Origin: a virus | Direction: 5' to 3' (one strand) | IMG/VR virus record: IMGVR_UViG_3300032288_004702 | Span: 1-64,000 of that record | Length of the DNA stretch: 64,000 nt | Part shown: in pieces, positions 23,190 to 32,255 of the stretch | Numbering within the stretch: the first letter of the stretch is position 1 | Layout of the letters: each line of letters begins with the position of its first letter | Made by a program: the position numbers and the translations under genes | The notes under the pieces: generated by a model | The model's database searches: none | Seen by the model: the letters and a program-made list of their open reading frames with translations, nothing else | Told to the model about the DNA's origin: nothing

Positions 23190-26100
23190 CTACTTTTTGC
23201 CAGAGGTTCTCTTCTTGCCTGAGAGTGTTTCCCCAGACTCGATTCTTTCCCTAGCTGTCCTCAACTGCTCGTCGCTAAATATGTCGTCGATGGTGTAGCT
23301 GGTGCCGAATATTTCATTAAACCTGTCAACCATTGATTGCATTTCTGCGCCAGAGAATCGCGGCTCATTTCCCTTTTTGGGAGACCATGGGGAGCCTTTC
23401 GCCGTGGCAGCAGCGCTCAGTGTCACGCCCATGTCCGTTGCCCCAGTGATTCTGTTCCGATTATCTCTGTTATTAAGTCTTGAATCAGGGAAACTCTTGT
23501 CAATGAACTCGTTTAATGCTTCATAGACAACATATTTTGAGTTTTTAAGTTCTGAATCAAAACGCTCGCCGGTATCTCCGTCTTTCCAGACTGACGAGGC
23601 GTCGGGCAGAACGCCGGTCCTAATCATCTGCGCAACGGTTGCAGTTGGAATTCCGTTCTTTGACCATTCATTGTTAATTCCGACATCGTCGGTACCAAAT
23701 GCGGCAGAAAGTCTTTCTTGCAATCCCTTTTTCCACTCCGCCCTGTCTATGCCGAGATAGTCAAGTAATGGCTCGATTTCAAAGTCTTCTCGTGAAGTCT
23801 TGTCTGCGATTATTGCCTCGCCAGCGCGCGCAACCTGCTCATCAGATGGGTTCAGAAGGTCGAATGATTCGCCGTATAGGTCAACTTCAGCCTCGGAATC
23901 ACCCTTTGTTGCGCTGTCTGGGGCAAATCGTCCAGTTGCACGGAATTTAGAAACCTCGCTGACCTCACCTAGCTGAGCGTACTCATCCGGCGTCATTGAC
24001 TCGTTCTCTTCCGTGTCAAACCAATGCGGGAAAGCGTCTTTACCGAATGTCTCGATAATGAATCTGTCTCGCATATTTGCGCGTCCAGCATTCTCTCTTG
24101 CTAGGTCAACATATGGGATATTTTCCGTCGTGTCGCCATCTGGGGATGGGATAATTCTCTTTGCCTCGTCAGCCGTTACGGGGGCAAAATATCTCCATGC
24201 TGCAAGGTCTGGCTGTTTGCCGAGCTCGGCAACTAACAAACGAACTGCATCATGGTTGATACCGGCGTCTGGCTCCTTGATTTTTGCTGTGTCGGCAGGG
24301 CTCAGTCCGAGCATTTTAGCCAACTCTTCACGTGTTGCTGGCCTTGATTGCGTCCAGCGAATCGTGGTGCCGCCTTCAGTATTTTCCCGTGAGGTGAACT
24401 CCGTTGGTATCCGTATTGTTTCGGCGAGCTTGTCTACCGAAAGCATCCACGTCTCAGCAGAAGGATTCTCGTTTCTGGAGTTGTCGCCAACTCTTCCAAC
24501 TCTGACGCGGTTCTGCTTCATCTGCATTGCCTTGCCAACATCCCTCATTGCCCCGCGCGTTCTTTGCTGGCGCTCATTTACTGAAAGGTCGTCAACATCG
24601 ACATCGATGGCAATGCCACGCTTGCGGACGCCATCCCATGCCTGCATTGCGTACTGTAGAGCCTCGCGATTTCGTGGAGTATCTGGGTTGCCATCTATGC
24701 GTATGCCGGCAAGCTGCTGGGCGCTAAGTGTGCCTGGATAAATGCTGCTTCCTGCGACGCGGCGGCTTCTGCGGCCAGGACGAGTGCCTGTCGCGCCGCT
24801 AGATAGGCGCATAGCTGTTCCATCGGCATTATCACCGTAATCCGCTTCCCCGTCTCCATCTATGTCATTGTCACGAATAGAGCCATCGATATCGTCATCT
24901 GTATCGATGTCGTCAGGTTCATAATCTTCTTTGTCTATGCCAATTTCGTTACCGTTTTCAGACCCAGGACCATCAGTAATCATGTCGTCCGTGATGACAA
25001 TAGGGCTATCGTCTTTTTCTTCCTTCTTATTCCCACGAGGTGGAAGGTTTTCAAAGTCAATATCCTCGAGGCGCGTTTCATTTAGTTGTTTATAGAATGC
25101 TGGCAGAGGTATCCCGCCATCATCGCTGAAAGCGCCTTTGTCAAGCTCCTGTGGGATGTGCCCATCTTTCACTGCCTGCGTCATTGCTGCGCGAATGTCT
25201 TTGGTCTTTTCATCATGCAAGTAGAATGCAAACGCTTTTGCGCCGGGGTCAATCATTTCCTTGGCGCGCGACATCGCTACGTGAACAAGGTTCGCTTCTT
25301 CCATGTAGCCGATAGATGCTTGACCAGGCTGTAGGGATTGGGCGATTGACTCCGCAGGGTCGCTCAGGTCTTCTGCTATTGCAACAAATCTCGACTCGCG
25401 ACCCTTTGACAGCTGCATTGTTGTTATTTCAACATCTCCGCCAGCATGTCTTGCCTCATCGCGTAGCGCTTGACCAATTCTATTTAGAATGTCGGCGCTT
25501 TCTTCTAGCGTTGCCCCCTCGATAACAAAACCATCATAAGCGCGTCGCTTTGCGTTTCCTTTCATGCCCTTTTCGGCTCCAGCCTGCGGTTTTACTTTAT
25601 CCTGAAGCCCGAGGCGCTTGATGATTTTTTCTAGGTCTCTTCTATAGCGTCCATTGCCGCCCTTGCGGTTTCCTGGAGGCTGGTTTGGAGACTGTGAGCC
25701 ATCTGGATTATCGATTGGACGCCCAGTATCAGCGCCATCTCCAGTTATCAGAATACGCCCAGTTGGCTTTCCTGGTTTTTTATTATCTCCGCCATCGATT
25801 TCAAGCTGTGCATACACTGCTTGGCGACCATCATTTGCAAATTTCGGCTGCGGTATTATTATTATTTGAGCCCTTTGGCTATCGATTGCCTGAACTGCCT
25901 CTGCAGCAGTTTTGCCGCGGGATATCCGAAGAACCTCTTCCCGTCCCGCAGTAAACGCATCTAGCTCAAGGGTCTTTCTTTCCGGGAGAAGACTTGGCGG
26001 TATAACCTTGACAATCTCTTTTCCTTTGTCGTTGGTCTCTCTTATCTGGCGCCCTTCAAGGAGGGTCAGCATGCCCATCGTTCCAAGTGGAGGGGCAGTT

Positions 26101-29100
26101 TTGTCGCCCTTGGGAGGCTCCATAATTAGCCTAAATGCAGTATTTGCCTGCTGATATCCAGCTTGATTAAGAATTCTCTCCAAGCCCTTTGCATCATAAA
26201 TCGGCCCAAGCCAGCTCGACTGTTCTGGAAGGCCAAACTTTTTCCTATATTCAGCTTTTGCAGTTGGCGACTTAAGTATGTAATCGAGATGTTTTGTAAA
26301 TTTGAGCAATTCTTCCCATTTGCTCAATGGGATGATTACTTCTGGCAGCTTCGGCAACCCATTTTCGTCGCGCTCAACGGCATCGCTATTGATTACTAGG
26401 CGTACGAAGTTAAGGGCCTCGTTGATTATCTCTGCGTTGCTTCTACACAGAATCATTGTTGGTAGATTGCCCTTATCGGCTTCTTCGACTCTGTCAACAA
26501 TCTTGCCAGCCTTGGGGCCGTATAGACTGTCTCTTAGCTCTGTTAGCGCAACATCTTGGGCATCGCGGTCCATTGCCGATATGTCAAGTTTTTTATCCGG
26601 CGTGGAGAATTTCTTATCTATGTCGGCAATCATTAGGGCGCGAGTTGCGTCGTCTACTTCATCTACCGGGTTATTACCTTTTCTGTCTTTTTCAGGGAGG
26701 AGGGGGTCGAAAAGTCTATTAATAACAGTCTGGGCCTGGCCCTTGACGTGTTTCCACGGGAGCTGGGGAACCCCCTGCTTGCGCAAGTAAAGATTTTGTT
26801 GCCCAAGAACAAGGTTAGCTAGATGCCCAATCACTTCCCCATATCTAAATGATTCTGTAATTGTCAATGCGTAGTCTGCATCCAGTGATTCAAGAATATT
26901 CTTTGCTTCGCGGAAAGCATAGACAGCCTGCCTATCGTCGCCCACAATAACAATAGGAAGATTTTTTCTGTTAGCGTCAAGAACGGCTTCTAGAACCTCG
27001 TTTGAGTCCTGTGCTTCGTCCACCATAAATGCGCCAAGTGGATTTTCTTTTGTTGCCATTCTTTTTGCGAGTTTTGCCTCGTTGTTTTTGCTGCCTTGCT
27101 GTTTTTTAACAGAAGTAACAATCCACTCTGCGCCATCTTTATCGACAATAACGTCGCCAACGGAGTACGAGTTTGGTATCTGGACCTTGTCTCTTGTTTG
27201 ATTTTCGGTATGTGTTATAAGGCCTGGGTCGCTGCGAAGGTCGGGATTTGTCAACATCCACAGTTTGGCAATTGAATCCCGTGGCGGAAGCATGTTGTTG
27301 TTACCGTCAGACATTGCGTCTATCGCTTTTTGTAGGTAACCGACCCATGAGTCTGGGATTTGCGCATCAGTCAAGACGGTGTCTACGGCGTGACGTTTTT
27401 TGCTTTGGCCCCTCTGTGTATCGAGTTCCTGCAGCACCCTTTCGGATGGTGTAAACATCCATTTTGCTGCTTTTTCTTCTTTTGATATATTCCAACGCTT
27501 AAGCGCATTGTTGAATACGTCTCCCATTTCCTCAATGGAGACGAATGTGCCGTCTGGGAGATTGAAGCCAGTTACTTCATACTCCTCCATTTGGGGCTTT
27601 CCGTCAGGGCCACGAACAACCTTCCCCTTGGCGTCCCTCACTTTGCGGCGTCGCTTCTGGGTTATCTGGTCTGGCCACTTATCCATGCCAAGGAACTTGG
27701 CCCAGTCCGTGCCGTCGTCTAGACGCTCCCATCCAAGGGCTCTGTATCCAGGCTCTTCTCCTGAGAATGTTTCAAAAGAGCCATCAAATAGTTCTCTTAC
27801 ATAATCAAAAGGAATGAACTCTGGCTCATCTGGGGTTTTTTCTGCGCTGATGAATTTTGGATTCTTTTTTGCACCGCGCGTCTTTTTTGATTCTGCACCG
27901 AGAAGAGCGAATTGCATTTTCCTGCGCATCCCCACGCCGTATCTCTCGTCCCCCTGGCCAAGCTTCAGAGACCAATACCAGAGCTTGTCGGTCGTGGAGA
28001 TTCCGGTATTCTTGGGGAATTCAAGTTCTGCTTCGAGCTGGTTCTTTTTATTGAACACTGCATAGTAGATATTGCCAATTTGATTTTCTTTTGCAAGCTT
28101 GTCTACTGCCGCCTTCACCTCATCAGCAGACATACCAGAGAAATCGACCTTGTATCTGTCCGCTAGATAGGCAAGCTGCTCGTCGCGTCTCTTATCGCCC
28201 TCTGGCCAAAGGTCAAACTCGCGCTGCAATGCCCACGCAATGCTCTTGAGTGTCGTTGTTTTACCAGTTCCGGCGCCGGCCAATATTGACAATATGCGCG
28301 GGTCTTTTTGTCTTATCAAGCGCATTGCGACATCCATGATGTCCCTCTGCTCATTTGTTGGCTCGTTTGCTAGACCAAAAGCAAACTTCATTGATATTTT
28401 TTCGTCTGTCCGCTCTACCTCTGGGACGCCATCTTTGCGCCCCTTAATTGGCCCGGCTGATTTACCACTGGCTAGACGACCGGATGGCGTTATTACAATT
28501 CCGTCCTTATTCTTCGACGGAGCATTTGGTGAGCGGTCAAATGAGCGAAGCTCGCGTTCGGCGACGCTTAGATTGACTGCGTCTGGAACAAGAGCTTCAA
28601 ATTCATCTGTATCCAACAGGTCTTCCATTGGTCCAGTTATTGTCGTGGTTGGCTTTATGCTTGGAGCGTCTTCGTAGCCGGCAAGCATCGGAACCTCAAA
28701 CCACGTGTCCATCCTGCCCTTGCGCTCGTCGTCCGGTATTCCGGCGAGTCGGCGCATTGTCGCTGAACGATTAAGCAGGTAATCGTTTGCCTGCTGTGCC
28801 TGAAGAATTGCGCGATGAAGGGCGAGTGGGTCCTGCTTCAGTTTCTTCAGCCATGAGTTTAGGTAAAGAAGATGGTCTTCTCTGACGGTTGGCTCAAGAC
28901 CCATTGCGCCCATTGCAAATGCTGAGCCAATTTCAGCAACAAGTTCCTCAAATGCATACTGTTCATCACCGAACTGCAAACCGAGCGTTCTGTTAAGTCT
29001 TGTTGGATGAGAAGTCCAGTGAATGGTCTCATGCATGGCGGTCCCATAGAAAGCAAGTGCATTTTCAAATTGCTCAAACGCCGGCATGTGTATTTTATCT

Positions 29101-32100
29101 GTTGATGGGCGATAGAAAGCCTGTGAACCCTTAGACTCAACAAACGCAGGACCAATCTCCTGAATTACGTTCTCAATATCCTGAAGCCGCTCTTCCTGAT
29201 TTATCTCTAAATCATCAACTTTGTAGAACCTTTCAGGAAGGCCCTCTACATCGTCAACGTTATAAACAGTTTGGACAACGTAGAATTTTCCTTGACTCAC
29301 TTCTTTCCCGTCAGAGCCAACAAACGTTCTTCCCTCGCGAGGTACCAGAATTGCGACACCCTTGCTGCGTGCCCCGGGCTTTAGTCGACCACCCAAACGC
29401 TTCCACTGGCTCTCCCCTGCCCACCTGCTGGTTTTGTATCCGCGCGCAGAACCAGTAAGTGAAAGAATCATCTGGTTCATGCCCTGATAGATGCGACCGC
29501 GCGTTGGATTACGCGCGTATAGCTCTGGATTTCTCCACGGCATCTTCCACTGCCCAGCCTTGTCTGGGTTATCAATTAGCTCCTGTAGGAGGTCGACAAT
29601 GTTCTTTGCCATCTCTTCGTACAGCTCTTGTAGCTGAGATGAATCCTCCGGAAGCTCCGCTTTGTCTTTTAGCTTTCCTGAAGAAAGTGAAGCCAGTGGA
29701 CCGTCAAACTTTCTTGCTTCATCGCGCGAGCGCTTGGACTCTGGCTTATCCAGGTACTTGGCATAACCACTCGACAGCATCTGCGTGTCGGCTGCCTGCG
29801 ATGCTGTTTTTGGAGCCTTGCGGACAATTGATTCTTTTTTGGGTTTTGCTTTTGGCTTCTTCTCGCGCTCCATGTCGCGTTCTGCAAGCTTTTCAACCCT
29901 CTTCATGTATCTATCTAGCTCGGCAATAGCTTTCTTTAAGCGCTTTACCTGCTCTGGGTCGGTCGCACCATCAAGTACACCCTGAAGCTCATCTCTCTGT
30001 GATTCCGCAATTCCGTATTTTTGAGCAGAATCAACATCCGGGTCGTCGATGCGGGGGAGGTCAAACAGTTTTCCGCTACTCAAAACAAAATCATCGGCTG
30101 ATGAGGGTTTTGTGGGGGCTGGCCCACGTGAATACTTGCCCGGCTTTTCTCTGAAATTTTCATCAAGCTCCGGTCTACTGACCGGTTTGGTAAATTTTGG
30201 TACCCCTATTTCAGACTCTGGCTTGGCGAGCTGGCGTGGTGATGGTTTTGGGTTCCTTATCGAGCCTGGCCCATCTGGTGTCGGGTCCGGCGTGGCGAGG
30301 GGTACGCCTCGGAGAAACAATCCCTCTCCAACTATCCCGTTAAGGTTTGCATCACGAGCTGTGAATGGGTCGAAGTCTTCCGCCCCAATTGATGTGAAGA
30401 ATCTTCCGCGCGAGCGTCCGCCACCAATGTTTGGTCTGTCTATTAATCTGCTGCCGATTGCGCGGCCAAGCCTATAGCCAGCCGCTTTCCATTCTATGTC
30501 GTCTTCAGTTAGAGATTTTTTTTTTAGGTTTTCTATAGCGGTATCAACCGCCTCAATCAGTTCGTAGCTAACGCCAGACGTCATGACGATTCCATCAACG
30601 TCGACAAACGAATCAACACCGTGGTAATCAAAAATTGGGTCTAGGGCCTGCTTTACGCGGAATGCAAACTTGGGCATTATCGGAAGCACATAAGCCTTGC
30701 CTGAAACATCGTCATCGTCAGGCATTCCAAATTCGCTGAGCGTCTTATACTTGCGGCGCTTCTTGCGACGTCTGCCGATTGCGCCACGGAGGCCAGCTAT
30801 TAGAAGTTCCCCTGGGTACTTGACCTCAAGGTCATATACGTAATCCTCTTCGTTTACTTCTTCGTCTATCTCGTAGCTCTTCTTGGCCATTGCATCGCCA
30901 TTAACGACGCCATTAGGTATAACCGCAAAGCGGCACTTGCCCTCTGACTCAATGTCCATATCAATTATCTTGCAGGAATTTCCACCCTGGAAAAAGACGC
31001 AGTTCGCGCACTTAACCCCAATTCCCGCAACCGGGTTCTCGGCTGCTGGCTTATATCCAGCCCATACGCCGTCCGAATCCTCGTTGAATTTGCCGTGGCG
31101 CTTTACGATTTTTAGCAACGCATCGCGTAGGTCGGCTTCCTCTTTGTCGAGGTTGTTGGGGTCAAAATCTTGTTCTTTTTCGTTTTCGTACTCAACCGGG
31201 GGAAGGGGGACGATTCTGTTTCCATTCTCCCCAGGCTTAATCGCTATCGGCATCGACGGCATTTGCGGAGGGCGCACAATTCTGCGTGGCTCATCCATTG
31301 GCATCATCGGTTGAGACATTGGGGCGACCGGCTTGCGTGTCGGAAGAACTATGATTTGCTCTGGTGCGCCAAACATGAAACGACCATGATTTCGGCTAAA
31401 TCCACACTTGAAGCGCCCAACCTCGCCATTTTCCATTCTTTTAGCGAAAGTTATTTCATCTTCCCCAATATCCATAAGGGAGACTTTTGAGCCAATGATT
31501 GTTGCTAGCTGCTTTTCTAGTTCGGCGCGGTCGATAGAGTCGTCTTCGTCGTCCATCATGGCCATCGCACCCATTGCCATGTCCTCCGACTTTACGGAAA
31601 TAGTTCCGGTGAGCTGATTTGCCCCATGAAGAACTGGGGAAACCTCATAAAGCTCCAGCTCATAGATGACATTCGCCTGAGACTTCTGGTCATATTGAGC
31701 GCGCAGGGTCTTGTAGCCAATTGACCACTCCTGCTCTTCACCAAAAAACGCAACCATCGCAAATGCTTCGCGGCCTTTTTCTGAGTTAAGGTTAAATTGC
31801 ACTCTTGCAAATAGACCGCCGATGCCGGCCATCTTCATTTTCATCGGGAGGCGCGGGTCGGTATTGGGAACTTCGTAAATCTCTAGAACTTTTCCGATTG
31901 GGTCGTTCCAGTTGTGCCCCCATACAACTCTTGGCTTTCTGCGCTGGAGGCTCTTCGTAAAAGCCCCACTGGAAACAATGTCGCCTACGGAGTCCCTATT
32001 GCCAATGCCGGCAACAAAACACTCAACTATCCCCTGAGCCTCGTCCAGATTAATCGCTCCGGCCTTAGCGGAAATCCCGCTACCTAGCGAAGTTGACTTA

Positions 32101-32123
32101 TATTCGAACAGTTCAGCCGGCAT
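23190..32123 (-). CDS. Giant (2977-residue) polyprotein: prohead protease, ArdC-type antirestriction/metallopeptidase, SF1 helicase
   Basis: Domain order by residue: 1-~180, HK97-type S78 prohead protease with H70 (WGHNW), S134 (EWSIGY) and the ELYEVSPVLHGAN strand; 372-~400, a CANC...C...C cysteine module; ~590, an EF-hand-like loop (DANLNG); ~820-1110, an ArdC-like region (KMPWRNP, then the metallopeptidase H1031-ETIH with EELVAEI downstream); from ~1255, a UvrD-like superfamily 1 helicase with Walker A GAGTGKT at 1283, VDEAQD at 1701-1706, GDDRQAVYAF, and motif VI VAMSRAK near 2283-2288; then an unknown basic/acidic C-terminus. LSSG at 681, 783, 813 and 2440 and LASG at 1217 fall between the domains. 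It follows the portal gene, the usual place for the protease. I chose the ATG at 32123 (GAAGGG upstream) over a TTG one codon earlier. Confidence 0.9.
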   Translation of the reverse strand: MPAELFEYKSTSLGSGISAKAGAINLDEAQGIVECFVAGIGNRDSVGDIVSSGAFTKSLQRRKPRVVWGHNWNDPIGKVLEIYEVPNTDPRLPMKMKMAGIGGLFARVQFNLNSEKGREAFAMVAFFGEEQEWSIGYKTLRAQYDQKSQANVIYELELYEVSPVLHGANQLTGTISVKSEDMAMGAMAMMDDEDDSIDRAELEKQLATIIGSKVSLMDIGEDEITFAKRMENGEVGRFKCGFSRNHGRFMFGAPEQIIVLPTRKPVAPMSQPMMPMDEPRRIVRPPQMPSMPIAIKPGENGNRIVPLPPVEYENEKEQDFDPNNLDKEEADLRDALLKIVKRHGKFNEDSDGVWAGYKPAAENPVAGIGVKCANCVFFQGGNSCKIIDMDIESEGKCRFAVIPNGVVNGDAMAKKSYEIDEEVNEEDYVYDLEVKYPGELLIAGLRGAIGRRRKKRRKYKTLSEFGMPDDDDVSGKAYVLPIMPKFAFRVKQALDPIFDYHGVDSFVDVDGIVMTSGVSYELIEAVDTAIENLKKKSLTEDDIEWKAAGYRLGRAIGSRLIDRPNIGGGRSRGRFFTSIGAEDFDPFTARDANLNGIVGEGLFLRGVPLATPDPTPDGPGSIRNPKPSPRQLAKPESEIGVPKFTKPVSRPELDENFREKPGKYSRGPAPTKPSSADDFVLSSGKLFDLPRIDDPDVDSAQKYGIAESQRDELQGVLDGATDPEQVKRLKKAIAELDRYMKRVEKLAERDMEREKKPKAKPKKESIVRKAPKTASQAADTQMLSSGYAKYLDKPESKRSRDEARKFDGPLASLSSGKLKDKAELPEDSSQLQELYEEMAKNIVDLLQELIDNPDKAGQWKMPWRNPELYARNPTRGRIYQGMNQMILSLTGSARGYKTSRWAGESQWKRLGGRLKPGARSKGVAILVPREGRTFVGSDGKEVSQGKFYVVQTVYNVDDVEGLPERFYKVDDLEINQEERLQDIENVIQEIGPAFVESKGSQAFYRPSTDKIHMPAFEQFENALAFYGTAMHETIHWTSHPTRLNRTLGLQFGDEQYAFEELVAEIGSAFAMGAMGLEPTVREDHLLYLNSWLKKLKQDPLALHRAILQAQQANDYLLNRSATMRRLAGIPDDERKGRMDTWFEVPMLAGYEDAPSIKPTTTITGPMEDLLDTDEFEALVPDAVNLSVAERELRSFDRSPNAPSKNKDGIVITPSGRLASGKSAGPIKGRKDGVPEVERTDEKISMKFAFGLANEPTNEQRDIMDVAMRLIRQKDPRILSILAGAGTGKTTTLKSIAWALQREFDLWPEGDKRRDEQLAYLADRYKVDFSGMSADEVKAAVDKLAKENQIGNIYYAVFNKKNQLEAELEFPKNTGISTTDKLWYWSLKLGQGDERYGVGMRRKMQFALLGAESKKTRGAKKNPKFISAEKTPDEPEFIPFDYVRELFDGSFETFSGEEPGYRALGWERLDDGTDWAKFLGMDKWPDQITQKRRRKVRDAKGKVVRGPDGKPQMEEYEVTGFNLPDGTFVSIEEMGDVFNNALKRWNISKEEKAAKWMFTPSERVLQELDTQRGQSKKRHAVDTVLTDAQIPDSWVGYLQKAIDAMSDGNNNMLPPRDSIAKLWMLTNPDLRSDPGLITHTENQTRDKVQIPNSYSVGDVIVDKDGAEWIVTSVKKQQGSKNNEAKLAKRMATKENPLGAFMVDEAQDSNEVLEAVLDANRKNLPIVIVGDDRQAVYAFREAKNILESLDADYALTITESFRYGEVIGHLANLVLGQQNLYLRKQGVPQLPWKHVKGQAQTVINRLFDPLLPEKDRKGNNPVDEVDDATRALMIADIDKKFSTPDKKLDISAMDRDAQDVALTELRDSLYGPKAGKIVDRVEEADKGNLPTMILCRSNAEIINEALNFVRLVINSDAVERDENGLPKLPEVIIPLSKWEELLKFTKHLDYILKSPTAKAEYRKKFGLPEQSSWLGPIYDAKGLERILNQAGYQQANTAFRLIMEPPKGDKTAPPLGTMGMLTLLEGRQIRETNDKGKEIVKVIPPSLLPERKTLELDAFTAGREEVLRISRGKTAAEAVQAIDSQRAQIIIIPQPKFANDGRQAVYAQLEIDGGDNKKPGKPTGRILITGDGADTGRPIDNPDGSQSPNQPPGNRKGGNGRYRRDLEKIIKRLGLQDKVKPQAGAEKGMKGNAKRRAYDGFVIEGATLEESADILNRIGQALRDEARHAGGDVEITTMQLSKGRESRFVAIAEDLSDPAESIAQSLQPGQASIGYMEEANLVHVAMSRAKEMIDPGAKAFAFYLHDEKTKDIRAAMTQAVKDGHIPQELDKGAFSDDGGIPLPAFYKQLNETRLEDIDFENLPPRGNKKEEKDDSPIVITDDMITDGPGSENGNEIGIDKEDYEPDDIDTDDDIDGSIRDNDIDGDGEADYGDNADGTAMRLSSGATGTRPGRRSRRVAGSSIYPGTLSAQQLAGIRIDGNPDTPRNREALQYAMQAWDGVRKRGIAIDVDVDDLSVNERQQRTRGAMRDVGKAMQMKQNRVRVGRVGDNSRNENPSAETWMLSVDKLAETIRIPTEFTSRENTEGGTTIRWTQSRPATREELAKMLGLSPADTAKIKEPDAGINHDAVRLLVAELGKQPDLAAWRYFAPVTADEAKRIIPSPDGDTTENIPYVDLARENAGRANMRDRFIIETFGKDAFPHWFDTEENESMTPDEYAQLGEVSEVSKFRATGRFAPDSATKGDSEAEVDLYGESFDLLNPSDEQVARAGEAIIADKTSREDFEIEPLLDYLGIDRAEWKKGLQERLSAAFGTDDVGINNEWSKNGIPTATVAQMIRTGVLPDASSVWKDGDTGERFDSELKNSKYVVYEALNEFIDKSFPDSRLNNRDNRNRITGATDMGVTLSAAATAKGSPWSPKKGNEPRFSGAEMQSMVDRFNEIFGTSYTIDDIFSDEQLRTARERIESGETLSGKKRTSGKK
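24795..24806 (-). other. LSSG motif, residues 2440-2443 of the 2977-residue protein
   Basis: Context MRLSSGAT. It separates the helicase from the unknown C-terminal ~530 residues and follows an Asp-rich linker. Confidence 0.5.
28464..28475 (-). other. LASG motif, residues 1217-1220 of the 2977-residue protein
   Basis: Context GRLASGKS. It is a near-match of LSSG at the junction between the ArdC-like region and the helicase. Confidence 0.4.
29676..29687 (-). other. LSSG motif, residues 813-816 of the 2977-residue protein
   Basis: Context ASLSSGKL. It lies immediately before the ArdC-like region. Confidence 0.5.
29766..29777 (-). other. LSSG motif, residues 783-786 of the 2977-residue protein
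   Basis: Context TQMLSSGYAK. It lies 30 residues before the next copy and ends a lysine-rich helical segment. Confidence 0.5.
30072..30083 (-). other. LSSG motif, residues 681-684 of the 2977-residue protein
   Basis: Context DFVLSSGKLF. It follows a proline-rich linker after the protease-containing N-terminal part. Confidence 0.5.
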
Positions 32124-32207
32124 CAAGAGGCCCTTCTTTTGCGTCTATTCAAGATAATAAGCGATTGGGAAGTCTGTTCGTAGCAACTATTGCTTTAAGT
32201 TTTGAGT

Positions 32208-32236
32208 ATAAAGAAACCACTTATATTTTTGTGGTT
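32208..32236 (-). terminator. Hairpin with U-rich tail after the portal gene
   Basis: On the minus strand AACCAC-10 nt-GTGGTT is followed by TTCTTTAT. It lies about 20 bases after the portal stop codon. The stem is short (6 bp), so termination may be partial, which would let some transcripts continue into the polyprotein gene. Confidence 0.5.
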
Positions 32237-32255
32237 AATATACTGAAACTAGCTA

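Noticed and set aside
24013-24741. 242-codon plus-strand frame inside the 2977-residue gene
   Set aside because: No recognisable features; the minus-strand gene has continuous domain content there.
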